DNA of 64,000 nt, taken from positions 762,222 through 826,221 of the forward strand of contig NZ_PGTZ01000007.1 of assembly GCF_002798015.1 (NCBI RefSeq). Reading direction: 5' to 3'. The position numbers and the translations under genes were made by a program. Positions within the stretch are counted from its first letter, which is position 1. Every line of letters starts with the position of its first letter. The stretch is from Luteimicrobium subarcticum. Lineage in GTDB: Bacteria > Actinomycetota > Actinomycetes > Actinomycetales > Cellulomonadaceae. Below, one piece after another: positions 1-9,000 of this stretch. The notes beneath the pieces are model-generated. The model ran no database searches and was not told the origin of the DNA. It saw only the letters and a list, made by a program, of their open reading frames with translations.

Positions 1-2505
1 ACGACGACCGTCAGCCGCAAGGACACGACCGTCATCGGCGGCGGGGACGACCGTGACGCGGTCGTCCTGACGAACGCGACCTCGACGGCGACCCTCGCGG
101 TCACCGGCTCGGGCGTCACCGTCCGGGGCCTGACCGTCCAGAACACGACGGCGTCCGGGACGGCACCGGCTCTGTCGATGACCGCCGACAAGGTGCTCGT
201 CGAAGACGCCGTGCTCTCCAGCAGCGGGAACCGCACCGTGTTCGCCGACACCTCGACGTACACCGCCTCGGCCCGTCAGATGATCACCGGGTCCACGGTC
301 GTGGGCGGGAACGACGTCCTCCTCGGGCGCGCCACGCTCGTCGTGCACGACTCGACGGTCCGGGTCCGGACCAACGGCACCGTCCTGACGCCCAGCACGG
401 CCGAGTCGTTCAAGGGCTTCCTGCTGGTCGGCTCGCGGGTCGAGACCCCGGGCGCCACGAACGTCCAGCTCGGACGTCCGTACCGGGCCTGGGCCGACAC
501 CTACACGCCGCGGTCCGTGGGTCAGGCCGTCGTGCGCGACACCGACCTCGGCGCCGGCGTCGCGTCCGCGGCCTGGGGGACGGGTCCCGCCGGCGAGCCG
601 TGGACGCTCGGGCGGTTCGCCGAGTTCGGCAACACCGGGGCAGGGGCCGCGACCGGGGCCGTCCGGCCTCAGCTCAGCCCCGCGGAGTCTCTCGGCGTCA
701 CCGTCGAGGACTGGCTCGGCAGCCCCACCTGGTACCCCGCGGTCGCCGACCCGGCCGTGCCGGACGACGTCCGGGCACCGGCGGACGTCACGGGCCTCGC
801 CGCGACGGCGGCCGACGGCTCTGCGCGCCTGACCTGGGTGCCGCCCACCGACGCCGACCTCGCGGGGTACCGGGTCTACCGGTCGACGGGCAGCGTGACC
901 GCCACGCCGTCCGCGCTCGTCGCGACGCTCGGCGCCGTCGACTCCTGGAAGGACTCGGGCCTCGTCGACGGCACGACGTACCACTACCTGGTGGTGTCGC
1001 TCGACACCCTGGGCAACGCGTCGGCGGGCGCCGCCCTCGACGTCACGTCCGCCGACACCGTGGCGCCCGCGGCGCCGACCGGCGTCACGGCAGTCGGCGG
1101 CGAGGCGAAGGTCACCCTGTCGTGGCCCGCGAGCACGGAGAGCGACCTGGCCGGGTACCACGTGTACCGCGACGGCGAGCGCGCCGACGCCACGCTCGTG
1201 AGCACCCCGCGGTTCACCGACACGGGGCTCGTCGACGGCACGTCGTACCGCTACACGGTCACCGCGGTGGACGTCTTCGGCAACGAGTCCTCCCGGTCCG
1301 ACGCGGTCGTCGCGGTGCCCACGCCAGGCGACGGCGAGGCTCCCGCGGCCCCGACGTCCGTGTCGACCGTCCTCGGCAAGGGCTCGGTCACGGTCGCGTG
1401 GGCCCCGGTCGACGCGGACGACCTGGCCACGTACGACGTGGTGCGCGACGGCACCGTGGTCGCGACCGTCGGCGCCACGACGCGGTCGTGGACCGACACC
1501 TCGGTCACGGTCGGCACCAGCTACCGGTACGCCGTGGTCGCGGTCGACGCCTCGGGGAACCGCTCCGCCGCGTCGGCGCCCGCGACCGTCGTCCCGGTGA
1601 AGGTCGACGTCCTCGTCGACCCGGCCGGGGGCGGCGACGCCACGACCGTCCAGGCCGGGATCGACTCGCTCCCGAACAACGCCGACTTCACGACCCAGGG
1701 GTACCGCACGGTGCTCGTGCTCCCCGGGACGTACAGCGGTGCGATCGCGTCGGGCAACCGCTACGGCGTCAAGGTCGTCGGCGCGACGGGCGACCCGAAG
1801 GACGTGGTCGTCACGGCGCCCGGCGGCGCCACCGCGACGGCGACCGTGTCGGGCGCGTCCTGGACCTTCCAGGACCTCACGCTGCAGAGCGTCGCGGCGA
1901 CGTCCGGTGCCCAGGCGACGGCGCTGCAGGTGAAGTCCGGTGACAAGCAGGTGGTGGACCACGTCCGCCTGCTCGGTGACGCGAAGGCCGTGCAGGTCTC
2001 GACCGCCAACGTCACGACGTACAGCCGGGTCTATATCACCGACTCGTACCTCGAGGGTGGTGCCGACCTCCTGCTGGGCCGCGCCGTGACGGTCGTCGAC
2101 CACAGCGAGATCCACGTCCTGGCCCGCTCGGGGGCGGCGATCACCGACTCGTCCGTCGCGTCGGCGTCGCCGTTCGGGTTCCTCGTCACCGACAGCTCGA
2201 TCACGGCGGACGGCGCCGCCGGCTCGTTCTACCTGGGTCGCCCGTACCCGGAGAACGCGACCGCCCAGGCCCAGGTCGTGGTGCGGGGGACGAGCCTGCC
2301 GGCCGCCCTCGTGACGGGACAGCCGTGGAAGGACTACTCGTCCACCGCGCTGTGGACCTCGGGCCGGTTCTTCGAGTACGCGAACACCGGGCCCGGCGCG
2401 GGCACCGGCGCCAACCGGCCGCAGCTCGACGACGCGGCCGCGGCGGGCTTCACCGCGCGCACCTACCTCGCCGGCAGCGACGGGTGGGACCCGACCGGTC
2501 ACTGA
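1..2505 (+). CDS. Secreted protein with two pectinesterase-like domains and three FN3 domains (5' end outside window)
   Basis: The frame is open from base 1, so the true start lies upstream and 834 residues are visible. The order is: end of a first pectinesterase-like (CE8) beta-helix domain (about residues 1-255), three fibronectin type III domains (about 259-352, 353-445, 446-535) and a second complete-looking pectinesterase-like domain (about 535-834). Both CE8-like domains end alike, with LGRPY, a GRFxEYxNTGxGAxTGxxRPQL block and a C-terminal W-P segment. Family knowledge: CE8 enzymes de-esterify pectin outside the cell using two Asp, a Gln and an Arg. By eye the first copy has ADT where the family has QDT plus GGNDVLLG for VDFIFG; the second has QVS plus GGADLLLG. 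Each copy therefore lacks one expected residue and activity is uncertain. Related right-handed beta-helix proteins remain possible. A surface-protein gene follows 42 bp downstream. Confidence 0.8.
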   Translation, partial: TTTVSRKDTTVIGGGDDRDAVVLTNATSTATLAVTGSGVTVRGLTVQNTTASGTAPALSMTADKVLVEDAVLSSSGNRTVFADTSTYTASARQMITGSTVVGGNDVLLGRATLVVHDSTVRVRTNGTVLTPSTAESFKGFLLVGSRVETPGATNVQLGRPYRAWADTYTPRSVGQAVVRDTDLGAGVASAAWGTGPAGEPWTLGRFAEFGNTGAGAATGAVRPQLSPAESLGVTVEDWLGSPTWYPAVADPAVPDDVRAPADVTGLAATAADGSARLTWVPPTDADLAGYRVYRSTGSVTATPSALVATLGAVDSWKDSGLVDGTTYHYLVVSLDTLGNASAGAALDVTSADTVAPAAPTGVTAVGGEAKVTLSWPASTESDLAGYHVYRDGERADATLVSTPRFTDTGLVDGTSYRYTVTAVDVFGNESSRSDAVVAVPTPGDGEAPAAPTSVSTVLGKGSVTVAWAPVDADDLATYDVVRDGTVVATVGATTRSWTDTSVTVGTSYRYAVVAVDASGNRSAASAPATVVPVKVDVLVDPAGGGDATTVQAGIDSLPNNADFTTQGYRTVLVLPGTYSGAIASGNRYGVKVVGATGDPKDVVVTAPGGATATATVSGASWTFQDLTLQSVAATSGAQATALQVKSGDKQVVDHVRLLGDAKAVQVSTANVTTYSRVYITDSYLEGGADLLLGRAVTVVDHSEIHVLARSGAAITDSSVASASPFGFLVTDSSITADGAAGSFYLGRPYPENATAQAQVVVRGTSLPAALVTGQPWKDYSSTALWTSGRFFEYANTGPGAGTGANRPQLDDAAAAGFTARTYLAGSDGWDPTGH

Positions 2506-2547
2506 CCGTCGTCCCGTCCCCGACCCCTCACCCGACCTCGGAGAACC

Positions 2548-3984
2548 ATGGACCACCCCGCACCGCTGACCGTCAGCGCGCCCTGGGGCCGCCTCGTGCG
2601 CGGCGCCACCGTCGCCCTCCTGGGCTTCCTCGCTCTCCTGGGGGCGCAGGTCGCGCAGGCGTCCGACGCCCGGGCCGACGAGACGCCCGGTGTCGCTGCC
2701 ACGTGCTCGGGGCTCGTGGTCAAGCCGCACGGGTACGTCGACAAGGGTGAGGTGCGCATCGTCGTGGACGGTGAGGGGCAGACCGACGGCGGAGACGACG
2801 GCTGGACCGAGTTCAAGGGCAGCTTCCCGGGCGTCTACCTGTTCGAGCCCGACGTGCCGCACGACTACACCGTGGAGGTCAACTCGTACGCGGCCGACAG
2901 CGGGGGACGGACGTTCACGCCCGGGATCGGCGGGGACGTCGAGGTGACCGGCCCGACGGTCCCGTGCTCGCCGGTCGACGTGGCCGCCACGACCACGGTG
3001 TGCGCCTACGACTGGCAGGCGGAGAAGCAGTCGATCGACCTGACGATGACGAACCTGCGCGCGCACGTCACCTACCTCGTGGAGGTGCTGCACGAGGGTG
3101 ACGTGGTCACGCACTTCCAGTTCCGCAACGCGCCGACAGAGCTCAAGACCTTCAGCCTGCTCCACGCCGGGACGGACTACCAGGTGCGGGTCACGGACCA
3201 GACCAACGGCGTCCTCTCCCGCACCGTCGACGTGCCCGTCCCGGGCTGTGCGGCACGGGCGGCGGTGACCGCGGCGCCCACCGCCTGCACGCCGGACGGG
3301 CTCGCCGGCGTGTCCGTCGTGCTGGCCGACCTGGTGCCGGGACGTGACTACGTCGTCGGGCTCGCCCGGTCCGGCGGCTCCGACGACGGCGCCCGGTCCA
3401 CGGCGCTGCACGCGACCGCGACGGCCACGAGCGTGGTCTTCCCCGGGGTCGCGGCCGGGACGTACGTGCCGAGCCTGGCCGACGCCGACGCGCCGCGCGT
3501 CGTCCGCGCGGAGCCCGTGGTGGTGGGGAGCTGCTCCCCGTCCGGTGCGGACCCCGCCCCGGGTGGAGGCGCCGGGGCGGCGGGGAGCGGCACCGGCTCG
3601 GGCGACGGCGCGGGTGACGCAGCCGGCTCGGGTGACGGTGGCGCGGCGGGTACCGCGCGTCCTTCGGGCCTGAACTCGTCGGCGGCCGCGGCGCCCGGTG
3701 CGGTCTCCGCCCCGGGCGGAGCCGACGGGAGCGGTACCGCCTCGGTCCGTCCCGACGCGGCGACCGCGGGCGACGGCGGTCCTGGCGACGACGCGGCCGC
3801 CGCAGGGGCGCCGCTGGCCGCCGCGGGCGGTTCGGCCGCCGACCCGCTCGCGGCACCTGTCACGGCCGACGCCGGCTCGTCCGCGCTCGGGATCGGGCTC
3901 TCCGCCCTCGCGGTCGTGGCGCTGGGCGCGGCAGCCGGCTGCTTCGTGGTGCGCCGTCGGACGAACGGCCCCTCCGAGGACTGA
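2548..3984 (+). CDS. Secreted or membrane-anchored protein with three Cys-bounded repeats
   Basis: This 478-residue protein is not recognised as a named family. An N-terminal hydrophobic signal-like segment covers about residues 18-40. Three repeats of roughly 85 residues follow, each bounded by a Cys pair: C53/C140, C152/C234 and C247/C329. The regular 82-87 residue spacing suggests three disulfide-closed beta domains. Residues about 331-438 form a Gly/Ala/Ser/Asp-rich linker, then a single membrane helix (about 442-462) and a short basic tail containing VVRRR. No LPXTG motif was found, so anchoring is probably by the helix. The ATG is preceded by GGAG at a good distance. The gene starts 42 bp after the pectinesterase-like gene on the same strand and may be co-transcribed. 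A role as surface adhesin or wall protein is only an inference. Confidence 0.75.
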   Translation: MDHPAPLTVSAPWGRLVRGATVALLGFLALLGAQVAQASDARADETPGVAATCSGLVVKPHGYVDKGEVRIVVDGEGQTDGGDDGWTEFKGSFPGVYLFEPDVPHDYTVEVNSYAADSGGRTFTPGIGGDVEVTGPTVPCSPVDVAATTTVCAYDWQAEKQSIDLTMTNLRAHVTYLVEVLHEGDVVTHFQFRNAPTELKTFSLLHAGTDYQVRVTDQTNGVLSRTVDVPVPGCAARAAVTAAPTACTPDGLAGVSVVLADLVPGRDYVVGLARSGGSDDGARSTALHATATATSVVFPGVAAGTYVPSLADADAPRVVRAEPVVVGSCSPSGADPAPGGGAGAAGSGTGSGDGAGDAAGSGDGGAAGTARPSGLNSSAAAAPGAVSAPGGADGSGTASVRPDAATAGDGGPGDDAAAAGAPLAAAGGSAADPLAAPVTADAGSSALGIGLSALAVVALGAAAGCFVVRRRTNGPSED

Positions 3985-4344
3985 CGTCCGGGAGCGCGTC
4001 GGCGACGGCGCGCTGCCCGTCGAGGTCGGCCGCGTCCGCCGCGCCGCGCGCACCGCCGGCGTCACCGTGACGGTCAGCGACGTAGCGCACGAACGTCACA
4101 CGTCGTTCCCAGCAAGGGTGCGGGTGGGGAAGGTCACCGGGCGCGTCCGCGTCGTCGGCGCGGCCCCCGGGCTGAGGGAGGCAGCGGCAGAGCGTCGGAG
4201 GCGTCACCGTGCTCACCAGCGTGTCGTCGCGGGCGGCGAGCGGGAGCTGCTGGCGGTCGTGCGGGAGCAGGCGGTGAGCCGGACGCGACACCGGTACGGC
4301 GCATCCGGGCAGGTTACCGCGGGATCGTCGGCGTGGAGCGCGCG
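3985..4344. other. 360-bp gap between convergent genes
   Basis: This stretch separates the 3' ends of the repeat surface protein gene and the LacI-type regulator gene. Open frames run through it on both strands, but none has a plausible start, ribosome binding site or recognisable protein. Only short imperfect inverted repeats are visible just after the first gene, so a terminator is possible but not clear. Confidence 0.5.
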
Positions 4345-5361
4345 TCAGACCGACGCACGCTCCACGAGCTGCGCGCTGAACAGCACGGGCCGGGTGGCCC
4401 GGCCGCGGCCCTCGAGGTCGTCGAGCAGCACGTCGGCGGCGGTGCGGACCATCTCCTCGACGGGGTTGCGGATGGTCGTGAGGGCCGGTGCCGTGGACGC
4501 GGCGATCCCGAGGTCGTCGAACCCGACGACGGAGACGTCGCGCGGCACGGAGCGGCCTGCCGTCTGCAGCACGCGCATCGCGCCCTGCGCCATGAGGTCT
4601 GACGCCGCGAAGACGCCGTCGATCTCGGGGTCGCGCGCGAGCAGGTCCTGCATGGCGAGCGCGCCGCCGGTGAGCGTGAAGTCGCCGTCCGCGGACAGGT
4701 CGGCGTCGAGCCCGGCGGCGGTGAGAGCAGCACGCCAGCCCTCGACGCGGTCCTGGGCGACGCCCATGTCGGACGGCCCCGTGATCGTCGCGATGCGTCG
4801 GCGCCCGGCGGCGACGAGCCGCTCGGCGGCCATGCGCGACCCGGCCACGTTGTCGACGTCGACGTAGAGGATGCCCTCGGTCGCGACGTAGGGACGCCCG
4901 ATGAACACGGCCGGCAGACCGCGGACCGCGACCTCGAGGTCGTCGCCCGCGTGGTGCGACGCGATGATCGCGCCGTCGACGTGGCCGCCGCGCAGGTACC
5001 GCACGATCCGGTCGGAGTGGTGCCCGGGTCGGTCGATGAGCAGCACGAGCTGCAGGTCGGTCGGCTCGAGCGCCTGGCTCATGCCGCGCAGCGTCCCTGC
5101 GAGGAACGGGTCGGCCAGCACGCGGCCGTCGGGCTCGGGGATGACGAGCGCGATCGATCCGGTACGCCGGGTCACGAGGGACCGGGCGGCGCGGTTCGGC
5201 GTGTAGCCGAGCCGCGCCACCGCGGCGTCGACGGCCGCCTGCGCCTCGGGCGACACCTTCTCGCCGCCGTTGATGGCGCGCGACGCGGTCGAGCGCGACA
5301 CCCCGGCTGCGACGGCGACCTCGTCGAGCGTGGGTGCCGTCATCGGCTGCTGGGGGCTCAC
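4345..5361 (-). CDS. cebR: LacI-family transcriptional regulator, probably the CebR/CelR-type cellobiose repressor
   Basis: This 338-residue protein has a LacI helix-turn-helix at residues about 11-35 (TLDEVAVAAGVSRSTASRAI), the hinge region, and a periplasmic-binding-protein-like sensor domain to the C terminus. Length and layout are typical of the family. It is the last gene of the minus-strand cluster cebE-cebF-cebG-bgl, 45 bp after the beta-glucosidase gene. In Streptomyces and Thermobifida, CebR/CelR represses cellulose-utilisation genes and is released by cellobiose. The three matching 14-bp boxes upstream of cebE support the same role here. The chosen start is GTG at 5361; an ATG at 5343 also leaves the HTH intact and is an alternative. 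Function is inferred from family and context, since LacI proteins cannot be assigned a ligand from sequence alone. Confidence 0.85.
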   Translation of the reverse strand: MSPQQPMTAPTLDEVAVAAGVSRSTASRAINGGEKVSPEAQAAVDAAVARLGYTPNRAARSLVTRRTGSIALVIPEPDGRVLADPFLAGTLRGMSQALEPTDLQLVLLIDRPGHHSDRIVRYLRGGHVDGAIIASHHAGDDLEVAVRGLPAVFIGRPYVATEGILYVDVDNVAGSRMAAERLVAAGRRRIATITGPSDMGVAQDRVEGWRAALTAAGLDADLSADGDFTLTGGALAMQDLLARDPEIDGVFAASDLMAQGAMRVLQTAGRSVPRDVSVVGFDDLGIAASTAPALTTIRNPVEEMVRTAADVLLDDLEGRGRATRPVLFSAQLVERASV

Positions 5362-5406
5362 CGGTACATCATCCCGTCGTCCGCGCCCCCCACCAACCGC
5401 ACGGCG

Positions 5407-6906
5407 TCAGCCCCGCGCAGGCAGCGCGTTGTCGCGGGCGACGTCCGCGTACCAGAGACCGCTCGACTTGATGGTGCGTTCCTGCGTCTCGTAGTCGACC
5501 CGGACCACACCGAACCGCTGCGAGTAGCCCCACGCCCACTCGAAGTTGTCCATGAGCGACCACGCGAAGTAGCCGCGCACGTCCACACCCGCGTCGGCCG
5601 CGTCCTTGATGGCGCGCAGGTGCGCGTCGACGAACGCGAGCCGGTCGGCGTCGTCGACGCTCCCGTCGGGCAGGACGACGTCGTCGTACGCGGACCCGTT
5701 CTCGGTGACGTAGAGCGCGATGCCGCGCTCGCCCGTGTACTCGTCGTGCACGCGACGCAGCAGGCGGGTCAGGCCCTCGGGCTGGACCTCCCAGTTCTGC
5801 GCGGTGACGGGCAGGCCCCGCGGGTGGATGTGGACGTCCGCGGCGCCGGGGTAGGGGTTCGACGTGGCCCGGCTGACGGGCGCGCTGCCGTCGAGGACGG
5901 TCTCCGGCGCGCGGAACGACGCGGCCTCGCCGTGGTAGTAGTTCACGCCGAGCGTGTCGATCGGGGTGGAGATCGTCGCGAGGTCGCCGTCGTGGACGAG
6001 CGCGTCGAGGTGCTCGCCGAGCCCGACCTGGCGCAGGTCGTCGACCAGGTCGACGGGATACTCGCCGCGCAGGATCGGGTCGAGGAAGACCCGGTTGAAC
6101 CCGGCGTCGATGCGACGCGCCGCGTCGCGGTCGCCGGCGTCCTCGGGGTCGACCGGGTCGGCCACGGTGAGGTTGAGCGTGATGCCGAGGTTGGCGGCCG
6201 GCGCGAGCGAGCGCAGCTCGGAGATCGCGAGGCCGTGCCCGAGCATGAGGTGGTGCGCGGCCGCGAGCCCGTCGGCGGGCGACTGGCGTCCCGGGGCGTG
6301 CGCTCCGGCCGTGTACGACAGGAAGGACGAGCACCACGGCTCGTTGAGCGTCGTCCACACGCCCACGCGGTCGCCCAGAGCGGCGTGCACGTCCCGGGCG
6401 TAGTCGGCGAACCGGTACGCGGTGTCGCGGTTCGCCCAGCCGCCCTGCTCCTCGAGGGCCTGCGGCAGGTCCCAGTGGTACAGCGTGACCCACGGCATGA
6501 TGTCGTGGTCGAGCAGCTCGTCCACGAGGCGCGAGTAGAAGTCGAGGCCCTTCGGGTTCACCGGCCCGCCGTCCGGCCGCACGCGCGCCCACGACGTTGA
6601 GAAGCGGTACGTCGCGAGGTTCATGGAGGCCATGAGCGCCACGTCGTCGCGGTAGCGGTGGTAGTGGTCGCACGCGACCGAGCCGTCGTCGCCGTCCAGG
6701 ACTGCGCCCGGGACGCGGGCGAACGCGTCCCAGATGCTGTCGCGGCGGCCGTCCTCGGTGGTGGCGCCCTCGATCTGGAACGCCGCGGTGGCGGCGCCCC
6801 ACAGGAAGCCCTCAGGCATCTGGACGCGGCCGTCACCGCAGGCGGGACCCGCGAACGGGTCGGGGATCCCTGCGGGGGTGCGGGGGCTGTGCGTGGGGGA
6901 GGTCAT
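5407..6906 (-). CDS. bgl: Glycoside hydrolase family 1 beta-glucosidase
   Basis: The protein has 499 residues, a normal length for bacterial GH1. It starts with a short disordered segment and then the typical FLWGAATAAFQIEGA entry. The acid/base motif TLNEPW (Glu189) and the nucleophile motif YVTENG (Glu402) are both intact. GH1 enzymes of this kind hydrolyse cellobiose and short beta-glucosides to glucose. There is no signal peptide, so it should act in the cytosol on sugar imported by the neighbouring ABC transporter. The ATG at 6904-6906 overlaps the cebG stop as ATGA, indicating translational coupling. The open frame continues far upstream inside cebG, but that part is a shadow. Regulation is most likely by the boxes in front of cebE. 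Confidence 0.95.
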   Translation of the reverse strand: MTSPTHSPRTPAGIPDPFAGPACGDGRVQMPEGFLWGAATAAFQIEGATTEDGRRDSIWDAFARVPGAVLDGDDGSVACDHYHRYRDDVALMASMNLATYRFSTSWARVRPDGGPVNPKGLDFYSRLVDELLDHDIMPWVTLYHWDLPQALEEQGGWANRDTAYRFADYARDVHAALGDRVGVWTTLNEPWCSSFLSYTAGAHAPGRQSPADGLAAAHHLMLGHGLAISELRSLAPAANLGITLNLTVADPVDPEDAGDRDAARRIDAGFNRVFLDPILRGEYPVDLVDDLRQVGLGEHLDALVHDGDLATISTPIDTLGVNYYHGEAASFRAPETVLDGSAPVSRATSNPYPGAADVHIHPRGLPVTAQNWEVQPEGLTRLLRRVHDEYTGERGIALYVTENGSAYDDVVLPDGSVDDADRLAFVDAHLRAIKDAADAGVDVRGYFAWSLMDNFEWAWGYSQRFGVVRVDYETQERTIKSSGLWYADVARDNALPARG

Positions 6907-7814
6907 CCCTTCACGGCTCCTTGCATGATGCCCGCCACGAGCTGACGCCCGGCGACGAGGAAGACGAGGATCAGCGGGACGGTCGTGAGGAACACGCCGG
7001 CCATGACCAGGGAGTAGTCGGTGTGGTAGTTGCCCTGGAGCAGCTTCACCACGACGGGAAGTGTGGCGTTGTCCTGGCTCAGGACGATGGACGGCCAGAA
7101 GAAGTTCGTCCACTGCTGGATGAAGGTGAACAGAGCGAGCATCGCCGCTGCGGGGCGCGCCGCGGGCAGCGCGATCGACCAGAACGTGCGGATCATGGAC
7201 GCGCCGTCGACGCGCGCCGCCTCGATGAGCTCGAACGGCAGGGCGGACTCGAGGTACTGGGTCATCCAGAACACGCCGAACGCGGAGACGAGCGCCGGCA
7301 CGATGACGGCGATGATCTTGTCGTTCCAGCCGAGCTGCGTCGTGATGATGTACAGCGGGATGACGCCGAGCTGGGTCGGCACGGCCGTCGTCGCGATGAC
7401 GAAGACGAGCAGGCCGCGGCGCCCCTTGAAGCGAAGCTTCGCGAAGGCGAAGCCCGCGAGCGTCGAGAACAGCACGACCGAGATCGATGTGACGACCGAG
7501 ATGATGATCGAGTTCGTCAGCGCGCGCGGGAAGTTGAACGCGTCGCTCGAGATGATGTCGCCGAACTTGCCGAAGATGCTCGCGTCGGGCAGCCACTGCG
7601 GGATGACGCTGCGCGAGATCGACACCTGGTCGGACGAGCCGAGCAGCAGCGTGTAGTACAGCGGGAAGATCGAGATGACGAACACGACCGCGAGGATCGT
7701 GTAGGTCAGCCAGCGGGGGCGGCGCTCGGGGCCGAAGCCTCCGCCGCGCTTGCGGGCGGCGGCGCGGGCCGCACCCTTGCCGGCGGTCTGGGCGATGACG
7801 GGGACGGAGCTCAC
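6903..7814 (-). CDS. cebG: Sugar ABC transporter permease, CebG-type
   Basis: This 303-residue membrane protein belongs to the MalG-like sugar permease family (binding-protein-dependent transport inner membrane component). A cytoplasmic basic N terminus of about 35 residues precedes a first membrane helix (LTYTILAVVFVISIFPLYYT), then about five more helices. The EAA loop reads ELIEAARVDGASMIRTFWSIALP (residues about 198-220), the site that contacts the ATPase. It starts at GTG 7814 and overlaps the cebF stop as GTGA. No ATPase gene is present in the cluster. In Streptomyces the shared ATPase MsiK serves such importers, so the same arrangement is likely here. The substrate is presumably cellobiose or cello-oligosaccharides, by neighbourhood. 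Confidence 0.9.
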   Translation of the reverse strand: MSSVPVIAQTAGKGAARAAARKRGGGFGPERRPRWLTYTILAVVFVISIFPLYYTLLLGSSDQVSISRSVIPQWLPDASIFGKFGDIISSDAFNFPRALTNSIIISVVTSISVVLFSTLAGFAFAKLRFKGRRGLLVFVIATTAVPTQLGVIPLYIITTQLGWNDKIIAVIVPALVSAFGVFWMTQYLESALPFELIEAARVDGASMIRTFWSIALPAARPAAAMLALFTFIQQWTNFFWPSIVLSQDNATLPVVVKLLQGNYHTDYSLVMAGVFLTTVPLILVFLVAGRQLVAGIMQGAVKG

Positions 7815-8884
7815 AGGAGGTCTCCCTTCATGTCGGCGGCGATCGGCGTGCGGCGGCGCCGCGAGCCGCGGCCCTTCTTCTGCCGGGTCTCACCGGACGA
7901 GATCCGGCTCGAGATGAGGTAGTTGACGATGCCGATGAGGACGATCACGACGAACAGGATCCAGGCCACCGCGGCGGCGCGGCCCATGTTCTGCTGCGGG
8001 CCCCAGCCGAGGTTCCACAGGTACATGGTCGTGGTCTCCCACTGGTGGCTCGGGCCGCCGGTGCCGGTCACGTCGAAGACTCGCGGCTCGTCGAAGATCT
8101 GCAGGCCGCCGATCGTCGACGTGATGATCACGAAGATGAGGGTGGCGCGGATCTGCGGGAGCGTGATCGAGAAGAACTGCCGCACCCGGCCGGCGCCGTC
8201 GAGCACCGCGGCCTCGTAGAGGTCCTGCGGGACGGCCTGCATCGCAGCCAGGAAGATCAGGGTGTTGTAGCCGGTCCAGCGGAAGTTCACCATGGTGGCG
8301 ATCGCGGACCAGGCGGCGAACGTGTCCTTGTGCCACCCGACGGACGGCAGGCCGACCGCGTTGAGCAGCTCGTTGACGACGCCGTACTGGTCGGAGAAGA
8401 GCTGGCTGAAGATCATGCCGACCGCGACGGGCGCCACGATGTAGGGCACGAGGACGCCCATGCGCCAGAAGGTCTTGGCGCGGATGTTCTGGTGGAGCAG
8501 CGCCGCGAGGATGATCGCAACGACCATCTGCGGCACGCTCGACAGCAGGAAGATCATGAACGTGTTCCGCAGGGAGAGCCAGAACTCGTCCTGCTGGAAC
8601 ACGGCCGTGAAGTTGTCGAACCCGGCGGGTCCGGCGTCGCCACCGATGAGCGTCCAGTTCCGCAGCGAGATCCACCCGGTGTAGAGCAGGGGGAACAGGC
8701 CGGTGATCGCGAAGAGCACGAAGAACGGCGAGATGTAGAGGTACGGCGAGACCTTGACGTCCCAGCGGCTCAGCGTCTGGGAGAGGCCGACGCGGCGGGG
8801 GCTCTTCTCGCCGCGGCCGTGGCGCGGCGGGGTCGGGGGCGTCGCGGGCGACGCGGGCTCGGTGACGGTCACGTCGGCGGCCAT
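7811..8884 (-). CDS. cebF: Sugar ABC transporter permease, CebF-type
   Basis: This 357-residue protein is a MalF-like sugar permease. An N-terminal Pro/Arg-rich cytoplasmic segment of about 45 residues is followed by six predicted helices, the first being YISPFFVLFAITGLFPLLYT. The EAA loop (DLYEAAVLDGAGRVRQFFSI) lies around residues 223-242. The C terminus is basic (KGRGSRRRRTP). The ATG at 8884 is preceded by GAGGAA. It is separated from cebE by 116 bp that contain two strong stem-loops, and it overlaps cebG by 4 nt. With CebG it should form the membrane channel of a cellobiose importer fed by CebE. Confidence 0.9.
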   Translation of the reverse strand: MAADVTVTEPASPATPPTPPRHGRGEKSPRRVGLSQTLSRWDVKVSPYLYISPFFVLFAITGLFPLLYTGWISLRNWTLIGGDAGPAGFDNFTAVFQQDEFWLSLRNTFMIFLLSSVPQMVVAIILAALLHQNIRAKTFWRMGVLVPYIVAPVAVGMIFSQLFSDQYGVVNELLNAVGLPSVGWHKDTFAAWSAIATMVNFRWTGYNTLIFLAAMQAVPQDLYEAAVLDGAGRVRQFFSITLPQIRATLIFVIITSTIGGLQIFDEPRVFDVTGTGGPSHQWETTTMYLWNLGWGPQQNMGRAAAVAWILFVVIVLIGIVNYLISSRISSGETRQKKGRGSRRRRTPIAADMKGDLL

Positions 8885-8928
8885 GGGTTCCTCGCTGACA
8901 GGTGCGGTTCACGGGTGGGGCGGCCCGA

Positions 8929-8958
8929 CGGGGCCCGTCCTTCGCAGGACGGGCCCCG
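8929..8958 (-). other. Intercistronic stem-loop between cebE and cebF
   Basis: A perfect 13-bp inverted repeat, CGGGGCCCGTCCT / AGGACGGGCCCCG, encloses a TCGC loop. It lies in the 116-bp gap between cebE and cebF on the transcribed strand. There is no U-run. It could be an mRNA-stabilising or partial-termination element that makes the binding-protein mRNA more abundant than the permease mRNA. Confidence 0.7.
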
Positions 8959-8969
8959 CGGGCCCTGTG

Positions 8970-8993
8970 CCGACCGGGGTGCGTGCCGGTCGG
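8970..8993 (-). other. Second stem-loop just after cebE
   Basis: An 8-bp inverted repeat, CCGACCGG / CCGGTCGG, has an 8-nt loop and begins 7 nt past the cebE stop codon. In the transcript it precedes the larger 13-bp stem, so the two hairpins stand in series between cebE and cebF. Confidence 0.6.
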
Positions 8994-9000
8994 TCAGGCG

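Noticed and set aside
3860..4291. Minus-strand frame of 143 codons and a plus-strand frame across the gap after 3984
   Set aside because: No ribosome site, biased Arg/Pro/Ala composition and overlap with real genes.
5407..7596. A 729-codon open frame extending upstream of the beta-glucosidase start
   Set aside because: The extra part lies inside cebG in another frame and has the Arg/Pro-rich look of a shadow. The ATGA junction at 6904 gives a natural start.
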